A stretch of 64,000 bases of DNA, from positions 1 through 64,000 of the forward strand of contig JAMPCJ010000008.1 of the NCBI GenBank assembly GCA_023666275.1. Direction: 5' to 3'. The notes below the pieces were generated by a model. It searched no databases. It was not told the DNA's origin and was given only the letters and a program-made list of their open reading frames with translations. A program made the position numbers and the translations under genes. Source of the DNA: Treponema brennaborense (lineage in GTDB: Bacteria; Spirochaetota; Spirochaetia; Treponematales; Treponemataceae). This document shows positions 42,172 through 51,454 of the stretch, piece by piece (within the stretch, counting starts at the first letter, position 1; each line of letters begins with the position of its first letter).

Positions 42172-43217
42172 GAGCGTGCCATACCGCGGAATAAGCCGGC
42201 AATAAGCGGCACGGCGTGCGCGTCTTCTCCGTACAGTTTTTCTATTTCCGCGCAGGAACGATCCAGCAGCTGCTCCGCATGGCGCCTTGCCTGCTCGACG
42301 GCTCCGTCCCCGGCAATAATTTCGATGCACTTTTCAACGGCAGGCGATTCAATGCCTTCATTCCGCGCTTTTTCAAAGCATTCCGTGATTGCCGCAATGT
42401 CCTGCGGGCGGTTTTGCAGATGCAGCAGCAGCGGCAGGCTTTTTTTGCCTTCGACAATATCATCGCCGCGTTTTTTTCCGGCGTTTCCTGTTGTTAAATT
42501 GATTGCGTCGTCGATAATCTGAAAACTCACGCCGATATTTGCCGCGACAGCTCCCATCTGTGCGCTTTCCCGATCGCTTCCGCCGCCGGCCAAAATGCCT
42601 GCCCGGGCTGCCAGCGATGACAGCGTGCCGGTTTTCAGGCGCACCATGGCGTTGTATTCTTGGATCGAGGGAAGTATCCGTTCGTTTTTATGCCACGAAA
42701 TATCCATTGCTTGCCCCAAATGCAGCCGTGATATTTCCTGTGCGCTCAAAGCGTACAATTTATTTTTCAGTGTATCCGCTGCGGGCAATGTCCGGATAAT
42801 TGTCAACGCCTTAAAGTACAGCCATGAGCCGGCGTTTATCGCGGCATCTGTTCCGTATGTGATATGCGCCGCGGGATTTCCCCTGCGCGTATCGGCATTG
42901 TCTTCTATATCGTCATGTATAAGACTTGCGGTGTGTATGTATTCAACGAGCGGCGTTATTGCATAGGCATCGCCGACATCTTCTGTCTTTGCCGCGAGTT
43001 CCGCGCACAGAACGAGAAACAGCGGCCGCCAGCGCTTGCCGCCGAGCAGCAGCAAATTTCTGCACGGAGCAAGCAGATTCTGCACATGCGTGTCTGTTAT
43101 GCAGCCGGGAATTTCACCGAATGTATCTTTTTCCCAGTCCGCATCTGAATTTTCCGGAAGTCCCCGCCGCAGAACCGCTTCTATTTTTTTCAGTCTTTGT
43201 GTATAGTATTCTTCCAT
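42168..43217 (-). CDS. polyprenyl/farnesyl diphosphate synthase
   Basis: The 349-residue all-helical enzyme condenses isopentenyl diphosphate units into longer isoprenoid diphosphates. It shows GGKRWRPLF near 59-67, the first aspartate-rich motif DDIED at 102-106 (HDDIEDNADTRRG) and a second Asp region reading DDAIN at 236-240, where DDxxD is usual. The final Asp is thus replaced by Asn, which may affect chain length or rate. Product length cannot be read from sequence. TATGAT lies eight bases before the ATG, with no Shine-Dalgarno site. Confidence 0.87.
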   Translation of the reverse strand: MEEYYTQRLKKIEAVLRRGLPENSDADWEKDTFGEIPGCITDTHVQNLLAPCRNLLLLGGKRWRPLFLVLCAELAAKTEDVGDAYAITPLVEYIHTASLIHDDIEDNADTRRGNPAAHITYGTDAAINAGSWLYFKALTIIRTLPAADTLKNKLYALSAQEISRLHLGQAMDISWHKNERILPSIQEYNAMVRLKTGTLSSLAARAGILAGGGSDRESAQMGAVAANIGVSFQIIDDAINLTTGNAGKKRGDDIVEGKKSLPLLLHLQNRPQDIAAITECFEKARNEGIESPAVEKCIEIIAGDGAVEQARRHAEQLLDRSCAEIEKLYGEDAHAVPLIAGLFRGMARS

Positions 43218-43261
43218 GATATATAATCATAGCAAAAAAAAATAACAATAGAAAGGATATT

Positions 43262-43870
43262 ATGCCTGCGAACAGCTATGAAAAACCGGATTTTTGGTCA
43301 CGGAAAGCCTTTTCCGAAGGATATCCCGCAAGATCTGTATACAAGTTGAAAGAAATTGACGGAAAGTTCGGAATCCTCCGCAAGAATTTCCGCGTGCTGG
43401 ATCTCGGCGCGGCGCCCGGAAGCTGGACTGTTTTTGCGCTGAGAACGCTTGACGGCAGCGGCCACGTAACGGCGATTGATTTGCATCCGCTTGCGAAAAA
43501 TGTGAAGGCAGCAAATTTAACGTTTATTCAAGGCGACTTGTTCGACAGCGATGTGCGAAACCGAGCGCGCGATCTGGGATTGTACAATTCCGTTATCTGC
43601 GATGCTGCGCCGCCTACAACCGGAAACCGTTCCGTTGATGCGGCGCGTTCGGCTGCGCTTGCGGAACTTGCCGTTTTTTACGCGGAAGAAATGCTTTTGA
43701 ACGGCGGCAATTTTGCGGTGAAAATTTTTCAGGGCGCCGATTTGCAGTCCGTTTTGAAAAAAATGCGCGGAATATTTCAAACGGCGCGCGGATTTAAACC
43801 GGAAGCATGCCGAAAAGAATCATTTGAAACGTATCTTATCGGTATCAATAAAAAAGGCAGTTCAGTATGA
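43262..43870 (+). CDS. rlmE: 23S rRNA (uridine-2552-2'-O)-methyltransferase
   Basis: RlmE/FtsJ methylates U2552 of 23S rRNA in late 50S assembly. The 202-residue protein starts with SRKAFSEGYPARSVYKLKEID (catalytic Lys near 28), SAM motif VLDLGAAPGSW near 45-55, the catalytic Asp in ICDAAPPTTGN near 115, and a Lys in FAVKIFQG near 160. GAAAGGA lies before the ATG. It overlaps the next gene by four bases. Confidence 0.94.
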   Translation: MPANSYEKPDFWSRKAFSEGYPARSVYKLKEIDGKFGILRKNFRVLDLGAAPGSWTVFALRTLDGSGHVTAIDLHPLAKNVKAANLTFIQGDLFDSDVRNRARDLGLYNSVICDAAPPTTGNRSVDAARSAALAELAVFYAEEMLLNGGNFAVKIFQGADLQSVLKKMRGIFQTARGFKPEACRKESFETYLIGINKKGSSV

Positions 43871-44796
43871 ATGTTAAAAAAACGCGGCTTTTTGCCGGAA
43901 CTGCGCTGATATGCGCCGCAGTTGTTTTTTCCTGCGGAAAAAATCCCGAAAAATATGCTGTGGCGGGTAATGCGGCGGAAACAGATGCGCCGTCCGGTTT
44001 GGCGGCGGAAAATGAAGCAATGATTGATGCGGAAACCGCTGCGGAAGACGACGCTGTTCCGCCGGTGCTTACATATTCCGTGTACCGTGTGCAGAAAGGC
44101 GATATGATCGGCGTTCTTGCGGAACAATTCGGCATAACGCAGGATACGCTTATCAGCGTCAACGGCATAAAAAATACCCGCACCATTCAAATAGGATCGT
44201 ATTTGCGCGTGCCGACGATGCCGGGAATTCTGTATACGGTGAGAAAAGACGGCGAGCTTCTCGAAAATATTGCCGAAAAGTACAATGTATCGGCTGAAAA
44301 ATGCGCCGCGGTAAATTCGCTGGCTTTAGGTCCTCTTCCTGCCGGAACGACGCTGTTTGTCCCCGATGCGGAACTTGACTGGGTTACGCGGCAGGAAATA
44401 AACGGCGATTTATTTATTAAACCGCTGAAATCGGCATATTATTTTTCTTCGCCTTTCGGCTATCGGAAAAGCCCGCTCACCGGAAACAAAACGTTTCATA
44501 ACGGCGTCGACATGGCATCTCCGTTCGGAACTGCGGTGTATCCTGCGCTCGGCGGCACTGTGCTGAAAACCGGCTGGGATAATTTATACGGAAATTACGT
44601 AATCATCGGGCATCATTCCGGCTACAAAACGTTATACGGGCACATGAGCGCCATAGAAACAAAAGCGGGAAGAACTGTCGGCACAAAAACCGTTATCGGA
44701 AGGGTCGGCTCCACCGGCATGAGCACGGGACCTCATCTGCATTTTGCGGTATTTAAAAACAACCGGGCAATAAATCCCGTCAATTTATGGAAGTAA
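43867..44796 (+). CDS. LysM-M23 peptidase lipoprotein (cell wall endopeptidase)
   Basis: The 309-residue protein has a lipoprotein signal peptide with the lipid-accepting Cys at residue 23 (VVFSCGK), an acidic linker, and two LysM domains (about 70-117 and 118-165, as in YRVQKGDMIGVLAEQFGI and YTVRKDGELLENIAEKYNV). A C-terminal M23 domain carries HNGVDMAS with the first zinc His and HLHFAVFKN with the last. It should cleave peptidoglycan cross-links at the inner membrane or divisome, or act as a divisome activator if a ligand residue is altered. The zinc residues seen are intact. It follows rlmE directly. Confidence 0.9.
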   Translation: MNVKKTRLFAGTALICAAVVFSCGKNPEKYAVAGNAAETDAPSGLAAENEAMIDAETAAEDDAVPPVLTYSVYRVQKGDMIGVLAEQFGITQDTLISVNGIKNTRTIQIGSYLRVPTMPGILYTVRKDGELLENIAEKYNVSAEKCAAVNSLALGPLPAGTTLFVPDAELDWVTRQEINGDLFIKPLKSAYYFSSPFGYRKSPLTGNKTFHNGVDMASPFGTAVYPALGGTVLKTGWDNLYGNYVIIGHHSGYKTLYGHMSAIETKAGRTVGTKTVIGRVGSTGMSTGPHLHFAVFKNNRAINPVNLWK

Positions 44797-44926
44797 GCGC
44801 TTTTGAAAAACGGAAAACAATGTCTGCTTATTTGCGATGCCGCTTGATGCCGCGCCGAGACTTCCTTAATAATCCAAAAATTGCCATGTGAGCTGCCGGT
44901 TTTCCATTTGCAGAAGCAATGCCGCA

Positions 44927-45439
44927 TTACGATGCGGTTTGTTCGGAAACGGCGATTGCCTGTGCCGCGGAATTTTCCGCTTCGGATGCGGCACCGTTCT
45001 GCCATGCTCCGGAAAAATTTCCCGCAACTTTTTCAAGCAGCGTGTACAGGATTTCTTTTTCTTGTTCGGAAAAACCGGCATATCCGGTTTCATTCAGTTT
45101 TCGGGAAATTTTTTCCGTAGCTCTTGTATAAGAAAGGCCTTTTTCCGATAAAGCAATAAATGTTATTCGATTATCTGTTTGTGATTTTTTTCGTATGACA
45201 AAACCCGCTTTTTCGAGTTTCCGCACCAATACCGTTGCAGTCGATTTATCTCTGTGCACGCGTTTTGCAAGTTCTGTCATCGTGAGCTTTTCCGCCTGCG
45301 ATAATTGAAACAATATATTTCCGTGCGAAGTTGTAAATTCCGGCAGACCGTCTGCTTCCAGCTGAAATTTCAGGAATTCCGCAGCCGCGGAATGTATCGA
45401 GCTGATTAACGACGTAAGCTGCGAATATTTGATGTCCAT
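44927..45439 (-). CDS. MarR family transcriptional regulator
   Basis: The 170-residue protein has a winged helix-turn-helix with MTELAKRVHRDKSTATVLVR near residues 64-83 and the wing region KKSQTDNRITFIALSEKG. Such dimers repress genes and respond to small ligands. I start at ATG 45439, since TGGTACAAT ends seven bases upstream. It diverges from a membrane-protein gene whose promoter overlaps the same ~70 bp, so it may repress that gene and itself. The C-terminal region is Ala-rich and variable. Confidence 0.85.
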   Translation of the reverse strand: MDIKYSQLTSLISSIHSAAAEFLKFQLEADGLPEFTTSHGNILFQLSQAEKLTMTELAKRVHRDKSTATVLVRKLEKAGFVIRKKSQTDNRITFIALSEKGLSYTRATEKISRKLNETGYAGFSEQEKEILYTLLEKVAGNFSGAWQNGAASEAENSAAQAIAVSEQTAS

Positions 45440-45469
45440 AGCGTCGATTGTACCATGCAAAATAATCGG

Positions 45470-45498
45470 TTGACTAGACATTTTTATTCGTATACAAA
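45470..45498 (+). promoter_or_regulatory. promoter of the membrane protein gene 45506
   Basis: TTGACT (45470-45475), 17 bp, TACAAA (45493-45498), then seven bases to the ATG. The divergent MarR promoter (TACAAT on the minus strand, 45452-45447) is less than 20 bp away, so a MarR dimer bound here could block both. Confidence 0.5.
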
Positions 45499-45505
45499 TA
45501 AGGCT

Positions 45506-46339
45506 ATGGTTGGTTTTTGGCTGAAAAAGAATTTTTGGGACGGCTGGGAAAATGCGCTGATATTGTTTCTCTGCAATATCGGCATATATGTGTCGGCTGC
45601 CGCAGCGTTTTTTGGTTACTCCGGTATATGTGCTTTATTGGATATGTCGGCTGCCGCATGGATGACGCCGGCAGTAAAAAATTTTGCCGCCATGTGCGCC
45701 GTTGTTGTGTTCATGGCTGTTGGTGCGATTGTTCCGTTCGCAGCGAATGAATGCCTGAATCAAATTGCCGATTTCAAAAGCGTAAAAATGCGCGATTTTT
45801 TTTCGGCGTTCCCTGCTGTTTGGAGCACGGCGCTGCGTTTCGGGGCGTTTTACGGAGCGGTTGTTGTTTTGTTCATGAACGCGTTTCCGTTTTATTTGCG
45901 TTTATGGCGCGGCGGAAGCATGTTTGCGCTTTTGCTCGGCGCCGTTGTGTTTTGGTCAGGCGCGGTTTGCTTTCTTTCGCTGCAATGGTTTATGCCGCTG
46001 TATGCGCGGATGAAAGGCGGTTTTCTTAAGAACTTGAAAAAATGCTTTATTTTGTTTTTCGACAATACTAATTTTACGCTGGGAATGTGCGCATACAATA
46101 TTGTGCTGGCGGTTTTTTCGATTTTTTTGGTATTTTTGCTGCCCGGCGCTGCCGGTATTTTTCTTGCCTGCAACAACGCGCTGCGGCTGCGGCTGTATAA
46201 ATATGACTGGATTGAAGAAAATCCGAATCTCACTCCGAAGCAAATGAAAAAAGATATTCCCTGGGCTGCATTGACTGCGGAAGACCGTGAAAGTCTCGGT
46301 CCCCGCGATTTCAGAAGTTTCTTATTCCCCTGGAAATGA
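45506..46339 (+). CDS. multi-pass membrane protein, unknown
   Basis: The 277-residue protein has about five membrane helices and a conserved-looking start FWLKKNFWDGWENALILFLC. An aromatic and Lys-rich C-terminal tail follows (RLRLYKYDWIEENPNLTPKQMKKDIPW). I do not recognise a named family. It resembles small DUF624-type membrane proteins only in size and topology. The promoter with the -10 seven bases before the ATG fixes the start. The divergent MarR gene suggests regulation by a ligand, perhaps a drug or fatty acid, which is speculation. Confidence 0.6.
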   Translation: MVGFWLKKNFWDGWENALILFLCNIGIYVSAAAAFFGYSGICALLDMSAAAWMTPAVKNFAAMCAVVVFMAVGAIVPFAANECLNQIADFKSVKMRDFFSAFPAVWSTALRFGAFYGAVVVLFMNAFPFYLRLWRGGSMFALLLGAVVFWSGAVCFLSLQWFMPLYARMKGGFLKNLKKCFILFFDNTNFTLGMCAYNIVLAVFSIFLVFLLPGAAGIFLACNNALRLRLYKYDWIEENPNLTPKQMKKDIPWAALTAEDRESLGPRDFRSFLFPWK

Positions 46340-46443
46340 TACTGCGCAGAAACGCCGAATGCCCTTTATGCCGCTTTGCTGTTTTGCACAAAATCGGTTG
46401 ATGCGCTGCGCCGCACTTCGGCATAAAGAAGCGTTCCGCATTC

Positions 46444-47583
46444 TCATCGGCGGTCGAGGTTTTTCCATTCCGTGAAAGCCAAAAGAAACGGTCCCACGCC
46501 TTTTGCGTCGTCTTGAACTATCGGCTCCGAAATGTAATATTCGAATGATCCGTCGCGGCGCGTGTTTGATTCCGGTCCGAGTCCCGCCACAAGACAAATT
46601 CCGCCCAACGACATTTTGCCTTTTTCGGTATGCAGATATTTATTGCATACGCCGTTGAACGCTGCCGTTCCGTTTTCGCGGAATTTTTCCGGAAGAAGTC
46701 CGAGCCGCGTCCCTTTCAGCATGCAGTATGCCATAATCGAAGTTCCCGAAGTTTCGAGATAATTGCCGTCTTTCCCGCCGAGCGCAGGAAGCTGATACCA
46801 CATGCCGGAATCGTCCTGAAATCGAACCATTGCTTCCATAAGATTTACGAACATTTCCTGCAGTTTTTTATAGCTGCCGTCTGCTTTGTCCTGCGCGATA
46901 TGCAAGGTGTCGAGCAGCGCCATCGAAAACCAGCCGATTGAACGCAGCCAAAAGTTGCGGGAAAGACCGGAAGTTTTATCTGCCCAGAATATTTTCCGCG
47001 ATGAATCGTATCCGTGATAATATAAGCCCGTTGCGGCATCTTTCATCAATTTTTCGACATTGAAAAACTGGCGGTAAATGTCATCCAGATTGCGGCTTTC
47101 GTTGTATTTTACTTCGTATTCCATATAAAACGGCAGCGCCATATACAATCCGTCAAGCCATATCTGATTGGGATAAATCAATTTGTGCCAAAAGTTGCCT
47201 TCTTTTGTCCGCGGCTGATATTGTATTTGCTTATAAAAGACATCGAGCGCTTTTCGGTATTTTTCCTTTCCCGTCAGAGAATACAGCGTAAAAAAATTCT
47301 TTGCGCCGTTTATTTCATCGAGATTCCAAGTATCTATATTATATCCGTTTACGGAGCCGTCTTCGTTTACGCGGTGATTTACGTACATATCCGCGAAATC
47401 CAGGTATTTTTTATCGTTTGAAGACGCATACATTTCAAGAACTGCCATAATCATGCATCCGTCGATATAATCCCATTCCGATTTTTTGCCGGCGCGCGCT
47501 TTTTCGATATTCCACGCGGGAATATCAACCGTCGATTTATCGAGCAGCTCGTTGATGTAATTTTCGATGACTTGTGCGTCCAT
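46444..47583 (-). CDS. GH105 unsaturated rhamnogalacturonyl hydrolase
   Basis: The 379-residue (alpha/alpha)6-barrel enzyme removes unsaturated galacturonyl units from pectin fragments. Segments are EWDYIDGCMIMAVLEMY near 35-50, NIDTWNLDEINGAKNFFTLY near 85-105 with a catalytic Asp region, YPNQIWLDGLYMALPFY near 140-155, and FWLRSIGWFSMALLDTLH near 230. No signal peptide is present from the chosen ATG 47583, which follows AGGAGA. The frame is open further upstream but without a ribosome site. The enzyme is cytoplasmic, so oligosaccharides must be imported. No transporter is adjacent. Confidence 0.86.
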   Translation of the reverse strand: MDAQVIENYINELLDKSTVDIPAWNIEKARAGKKSEWDYIDGCMIMAVLEMYASSNDKKYLDFADMYVNHRVNEDGSVNGYNIDTWNLDEINGAKNFFTLYSLTGKEKYRKALDVFYKQIQYQPRTKEGNFWHKLIYPNQIWLDGLYMALPFYMEYEVKYNESRNLDDIYRQFFNVEKLMKDAATGLYYHGYDSSRKIFWADKTSGLSRNFWLRSIGWFSMALLDTLHIAQDKADGSYKKLQEMFVNLMEAMVRFQDDSGMWYQLPALGGKDGNYLETSGTSIMAYCMLKGTRLGLLPEKFRENGTAAFNGVCNKYLHTEKGKMSLGGICLVAGLGPESNTRRDGSFEYYISEPIVQDDAKGVGPFLLAFTEWKNLDRR

Positions 47584-47739
47584 TTTGTTTCTCCTGAAAA
47601 AATTTTGTCTGTTTGAAATCATATCACGTGAAAATGCCGAACGCAAGTGAAAGGGAAAACATAAAAGCATGCCGATGAACAGCCATTCGAGGCGCGGCGG
47701 ATTTTTTATTGACATCGCGGCAGTCGGCAAAACAAAAAA

Positions 47740-48483
47740 CTAATGAACGGTAAGTACCGACGCAATCCGTCCGTCCGCCGTGTATGCTTTTTCGCCGTTT
47801 GCGGGATCCATCAATTCTGTTATGCCGTCAAAAAACGTGTAGTAGTACGTTCCCGCAGGGAGCGGAAGTTCCAGCTCGTAAATGCCTTCTTGTTTTTCTT
47901 CCAGTTCATAAATGAATGAATCCCAGTTGGTAAATGTTCCGGCAAGCCTGATATGTTTGCCGCTTTCCGCTTGGTATACAAAGCGAACGGTGTTTCGCGC
48001 CTTTGTTTCCGTGCGGTTCGTTTCTTTCGGCGGAACATTTATCAGTGAAAGCTCCAAATTATGTTCTCTGCTGAAAAATTTATTCGGATTAAGCGGATCT
48101 GTTGACCATAATCCGTCTGTTATGATTCGGTACGAAATTCGGGAAATATTTTCCGGCGCTTTCAGAATATAAAACAGGACTGAATCTTCCGGCTGCATTT
48201 GATCGTCATAGGATACCAGCCGTTCGTACGTATGGATAATACTGAAATTTTCAAAATCAAACGCAATTCCCGCATAACGGTGAGTGCTTTCTGCGGTGAA
48301 AATAATGTATTCTTCGGAAAAAAACGGCGCGCACGGCTCTTGTATAGCGGAAACTAACGATGAACGTGCATACAATGCTTCTTCTTGTTCCTGTGCCGGA
48401 ATATTTGCGGCAGGCAGAAATGCCGAACGGAATACGCTGCATAATATCATTGCCGCCGAAAAAAATTTGAATTGTGCTTTCAC
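47740..48483 (-). CDS. secreted protein with CBM48/glycogen-binding-like domain
   Basis: The 247-residue product begins with a GTG and a signal peptide (about 1-31). An N-terminal half includes FFSEEYIIFTAESTHRYAG, and a C-terminal immunoglobulin-like module resembles CBM48/isoamylase-N domains (VRFVYQAESGKHIRLAG, FTNWDS, LPAGTYYYTFFDG). Such modules bind glycogen-like chains. No catalytic domain is visible. A minus-strand GATAAT lies six bases before GTG, suggesting a leaderless transcript. Similar secreted proteins with isoamylase-like modules are known from treponemes, role unknown. Confidence 0.65.
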   Translation of the reverse strand: MKAQFKFFSAAMILCSVFRSAFLPAANIPAQEQEEALYARSSLVSAIQEPCAPFFSEEYIIFTAESTHRYAGIAFDFENFSIIHTYERLVSYDDQMQPEDSVLFYILKAPENISRISYRIITDGLWSTDPLNPNKFFSREHNLELSLINVPPKETNRTETKARNTVRFVYQAESGKHIRLAGTFTNWDSFIYELEEKQEGIYELELPLPAGTYYYTFFDGITELMDPANGEKAYTADGRIASVLTVH

Positions 48484-48644
48484 GTATTTATTATCGGCGC
48501 TGTCAACAGAAACTTAATCTGCGGAATGCCGCAGCGCAAATTTTCTGCAAAATGCCGCGCCGCAGATTGGCTGCGAATTCATCGGCTGTCTGCCGGTGCC
48601 TTTTGAGGCGCGTGAATTATTTTCTATCCGTAAAGGCTGTTTTA

Positions 48645-50087
48645 TTATCGCACGAGCTTTGCTTCTGCGTCGTAATCCGGCGAATTCGCAATTTCGGTGA
48701 TAATAACGGATACCTCTGTTCCTTCAAGCTGCCGCAGCTGTTCCGGCGAAAAATTGCGGCAGCTGATGCGCACGTGCAGAAAGTTGCCGCAAACGCCGTG
48801 TATTTCGGTTGAGTTGCGCCTGCTGTCCAAGCTGCGTTTTTCGATAGTTGCAGAAACTGCACTGCCGATATGCTGCTGTATGAATTGCCGTTTTTGCTGT
48901 TTCGCGAGCTGCGTAAGTTTTTTTGCCCGCCTGCGCGCGGTTTCCGGCGGAATTTGCGCGTTCATGCCGAATGCTGCGGTTCCCGGACGCGGAGAAAACG
49001 GAAAAACGTGTATCCAGGTAAAGCCGCAGTTTCGGCAGAGCGTTTCCGTTGCGCAAAAATCAGCTTCCGTTTCGCCGGGGAATCCGGTGATAATATCGCA
49101 GGAAATAAATGAATCCGGTTTTGCCGTGCGGAGATTGGAAACCGCGTTCTGTACTTGTTCTGCGCGGTAGCGGCGGTTCATGGCGGCAAGTACGCTGCTG
49201 CTGCCGGATTGCACGGAAAGATGAAAATACGGTCTGATGCGCGGATTTTTAATGAGTTCGCAGAATCTGCTGTCGATATAATCGGGATGAAGACTCGAAA
49301 GCCGCACGGCTATGTTTTTTGTAGCACGCAGAATATACGCGATAAGTTCGGTAAAATCCGCCGCTGTTCCGTCCGGCAGTGTGCCTTCGTATTGGGATAC
49401 ATTAACGCCGGTCAGGCTTACTTCCGTGTAGTGCTGATGTTCCAGTTTCTGTACTCGGCGTGCGATTTCTTCCGGCTGCAGCGATATTGATTTCCCTCTG
49501 GCAAGATGAATGCGGCAGTATGCGCAGGAATTATCGCAGCCGTCTTGTATTTTCAGGGAAGCGCGGGAATGCCGCATGAATGTATCTGTCGAAAGCGCAA
49601 AACGTTCGGTATTGTCCGATTTATCGCTGATGTAGCGGCGCAGGGCGGCGGCAGTTTCTTCCGGCTGTATGCAGTTTGCGCTGTTCCCGTCATCGATAAT
49701 GTTTTGCAGCTGTTTCGGCAGTTCGGCAAGCAAATCTTTCCGCGAACCTTTCAGCACGGCAATTCTTTTATTCATTGCACCGATAGTGTGTTCTTCCAGT
49801 TCCGCGTAACAGCCGGTTGCCAAAATTGCCGCATTCGGGCATATTTTCAGCAGCATTCTGATGAGCCGCCGCGCTTTTTGGTCTGCCTTTGCGGTAACTG
49901 TGCATGTGTTTATTACGCACAGCACAATATGCGGCTTTTGCGGTTCTGCCGCGGTATACGGCGTTATATCTGTTTCAAAGCCCGCATCGCTGAAGCCGCG
50001 CGCGGCACTTTCGCTTTCTATTTGATTGAGTCTGCATCCGAGTGTTTCAAAGTGGACTCCGGTGCGGCTGTGTTCGGTTTTCGTCAT
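48645..50087 (-). CDS. mtaB: tRNA (N6-threonylcarbamoyladenosine-C2)-methylthiotransferase
   Basis: MtaB adds the methylthio group to t6A37 of tRNA. The 480-residue protein has an N-terminal UPF0004 domain with three cluster cysteines (FETLGCRLNQIES, VINTCTVTAKAD and LATGCYAEL). A radical SAM domain with CDNSCAYC near residue 185 follows, then a short TRAM-like C-terminus. The presence of TLGCRLNQ rather than TFGCQMN points to MtaB rather than MiaB. It is the last gene of the bactofilin-TPR-mtaB operon, 18 bp after the TPR gene. Confidence 0.9.
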   Translation of the reverse strand: MTKTEHSRTGVHFETLGCRLNQIESESAARGFSDAGFETDITPYTAAEPQKPHIVLCVINTCTVTAKADQKARRLIRMLLKICPNAAILATGCYAELEEHTIGAMNKRIAVLKGSRKDLLAELPKQLQNIIDDGNSANCIQPEETAAALRRYISDKSDNTERFALSTDTFMRHSRASLKIQDGCDNSCAYCRIHLARGKSISLQPEEIARRVQKLEHQHYTEVSLTGVNVSQYEGTLPDGTAADFTELIAYILRATKNIAVRLSSLHPDYIDSRFCELIKNPRIRPYFHLSVQSGSSSVLAAMNRRYRAEQVQNAVSNLRTAKPDSFISCDIITGFPGETEADFCATETLCRNCGFTWIHVFPFSPRPGTAAFGMNAQIPPETARRRAKKLTQLAKQQKRQFIQQHIGSAVSATIEKRSLDSRRNSTEIHGVCGNFLHVRISCRNFSPEQLRQLEGTEVSVIITEIANSPDYDAEAKLVR

Positions 50088-50105
50088 TTTTTTCCGCAGC
50101 GGCTG

Positions 50106-50738
50106 TCATCTGATAAGCTGCAGAACGCGTTCGTTTCCGCGGCGGGCTTCTTCATGCAGCGGGTTCAGTTCCAATGCTTTTTGATACGCGGACGCGGCTG
50201 TGCGGTAGTTTTTTACCATTTCGCGTGCATAACCGAGCCGAATCCACCATGCCGTATTGAGCGGTTCTATGCGGACCGCCTGAGAAAACGCAATGTCTGC
50301 ATGTTCATAGCGTTTAAGTTTGATGAAAATTTCTCCCATATAATAATATGAATCGCCGATGCGGCTTCCGTTAATTGAAACAAGCGAAACATATTCCTGA
50401 AACAGCGCGAGAGCCGTGTCATTTTTTCCTAAAAAATACTTTGCTTCCGCCAGAATTTCTATAATGCGGTGATCATAACGCGATATATTCCGCGCTTTTT
50501 CTGCCTGAAGTTCTGCTTCTGCATATTGCCGGTTTTTCACAAGGCTCCAGCACAGTACGACGTACGAATCGAGATTTTCCGGTTTTTCCCGCAATTCCTG
50601 TTCGCATACGGAAATTGCCTGCGAATAGTTTCCCGAACGGTACAATTTGAGTGCATCCGGACGGTTTTGCGCCGATGCGGGCTGAGCGCATACGGCAAAA
50701 ACCAGCAGAAACAGAGAAAAGAACGAGCGGATATTCAT
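50106..50738 (-). CDS. secreted tetratricopeptide repeat protein
   Basis: The 210-residue protein starts with a signal peptide (about 1-23, ending ASA) and carries four to five TPR units, as in ALKLYRSGNYSQAISVCEQE, YYYMGEIFIKLKRYEHADIA and AASAYQKALELNPLHEEAR. It should act in the periplasm as a protein-binding scaffold. AAAGGAG lies upstream of the ATG. It stands between the bactofilin and mtaB genes, so it may assist envelope assembly linked to the bactofilin, an inference from position. Confidence 0.82.
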   Translation of the reverse strand: MNIRSFFSLFLLVFAVCAQPASAQNRPDALKLYRSGNYSQAISVCEQELREKPENLDSYVVLCWSLVKNRQYAEAELQAEKARNISRYDHRIIEILAEAKYFLGKNDTALALFQEYVSLVSINGSRIGDSYYYMGEIFIKLKRYEHADIAFSQAVRIEPLNTAWWIRLGYAREMVKNYRTAASAYQKALELNPLHEEARRGNERVLQLIR

Positions 50739-50791
50739 TGCGTCTCCTTTAAAACGGCAGCCGGCATTTTATTGTTTCCCGATGCGGAATT

Positions 50792-51166
50792 CTATGAATG
50801 CATGGATGGCGACAGCATATTGCATTTTCCGGAAAAACGGCTCCCCGGTTCAAGCACAACCTGCTCGGCAGTAATATCGCCTTCTACTTTGCCGCGGGAA
50901 GTGATAAAGACAATTTCGTCGGCGGAAATGTCGCCCTCCACTTTTCCTTTCACCAGCACGCGCCTGGCTTTTATCTGAGCTTTGACAACTGCATCTGTAT
51001 CGATTACAAGATCGCTGGTCGCGTCTATGGTGCCGGTTACGCATCCTTTTATCATAAACGGCTGCGAAAAACGAATTGTTCCGTCAAAAGTTATGTCATC
51101 GGCAAGAACGGTATCGAAATCGTCCTGTTCCATTTCAAAAAAATCAGCGTCTTTTGTATTAAACAT
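50792..51166 (-). CDS. bactofilin
   Basis: The 124-residue protein has the bactofilin beta-solenoid: short repeats of about six residues such as TFDGTIRFSQP, KGCVTGTID, VKGKVEGDISA and RGKVEGDITA. Bactofilins form nucleotide-free filaments that set cell shape, and in spirochaetes help helical form. Free tails flank the solenoid. The transcript is probably leaderless: a -35 TTGACG, 18 bp, TACAGT, then seven bases to the ATG. It heads an operon with a secreted TPR protein and mtaB. Confidence 0.88.
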   Translation of the reverse strand: MFNTKDADFFEMEQDDFDTVLADDITFDGTIRFSQPFMIKGCVTGTIDATSDLVIDTDAVVKAQIKARRVLVKGKVEGDISADEIVFITSRGKVEGDITAEQVVLEPGSRFSGKCNMLSPSMHS

Positions 51167-51173
51167 GGCTGTA

Positions 51174-51203
51174 ACTGTACTGTTTTATGGGCGGTATCGT
51201 CAA
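51174..51203 (-). promoter_or_regulatory. promoter of the bactofilin operon, leaderless
   Basis: Minus strand TTGACG (51203-51198), 18 bp, TACAGT (51179-51174), then seven bases to the ATG. Confidence 0.6.
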
Positions 51204-51419
51204 GTTGCCGTGATATCAAAGTAATTGCGGCAAATCGTGTGCGGCGCAGTCGGTTTGAGCACCGCTGTTTCGGCTGCAAGGCAAAACTGCTTCGGAAAAG
51301 CCCGCCGGAAATATGTACATCGTGCAAGCCCAGCTTGTCAATATATATAGTAAATTGTATGATGACAAACGGAAGTGCGCGAAAACACTGCGCGCATCTC
51401 GGCGCACAGATTAAACTGA

Positions 51420-51447
51420 TTGACTTTTTTGGCATTGAACATACAAT
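51420..51447 (+). promoter_or_regulatory. promoter of ctp, leaderless
   Basis: TTGACT (51420-51425), 16 bp, TACAAT (51442-51447), then seven bases to ATG 51455. The preceding gap 51204-51419 holds no gene, only a second AT-rich TTGTCA...TATATA stretch near 51339 that may be a further promoter. Confidence 0.55.
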
Positions 51448-51454
51448 GAAATCC

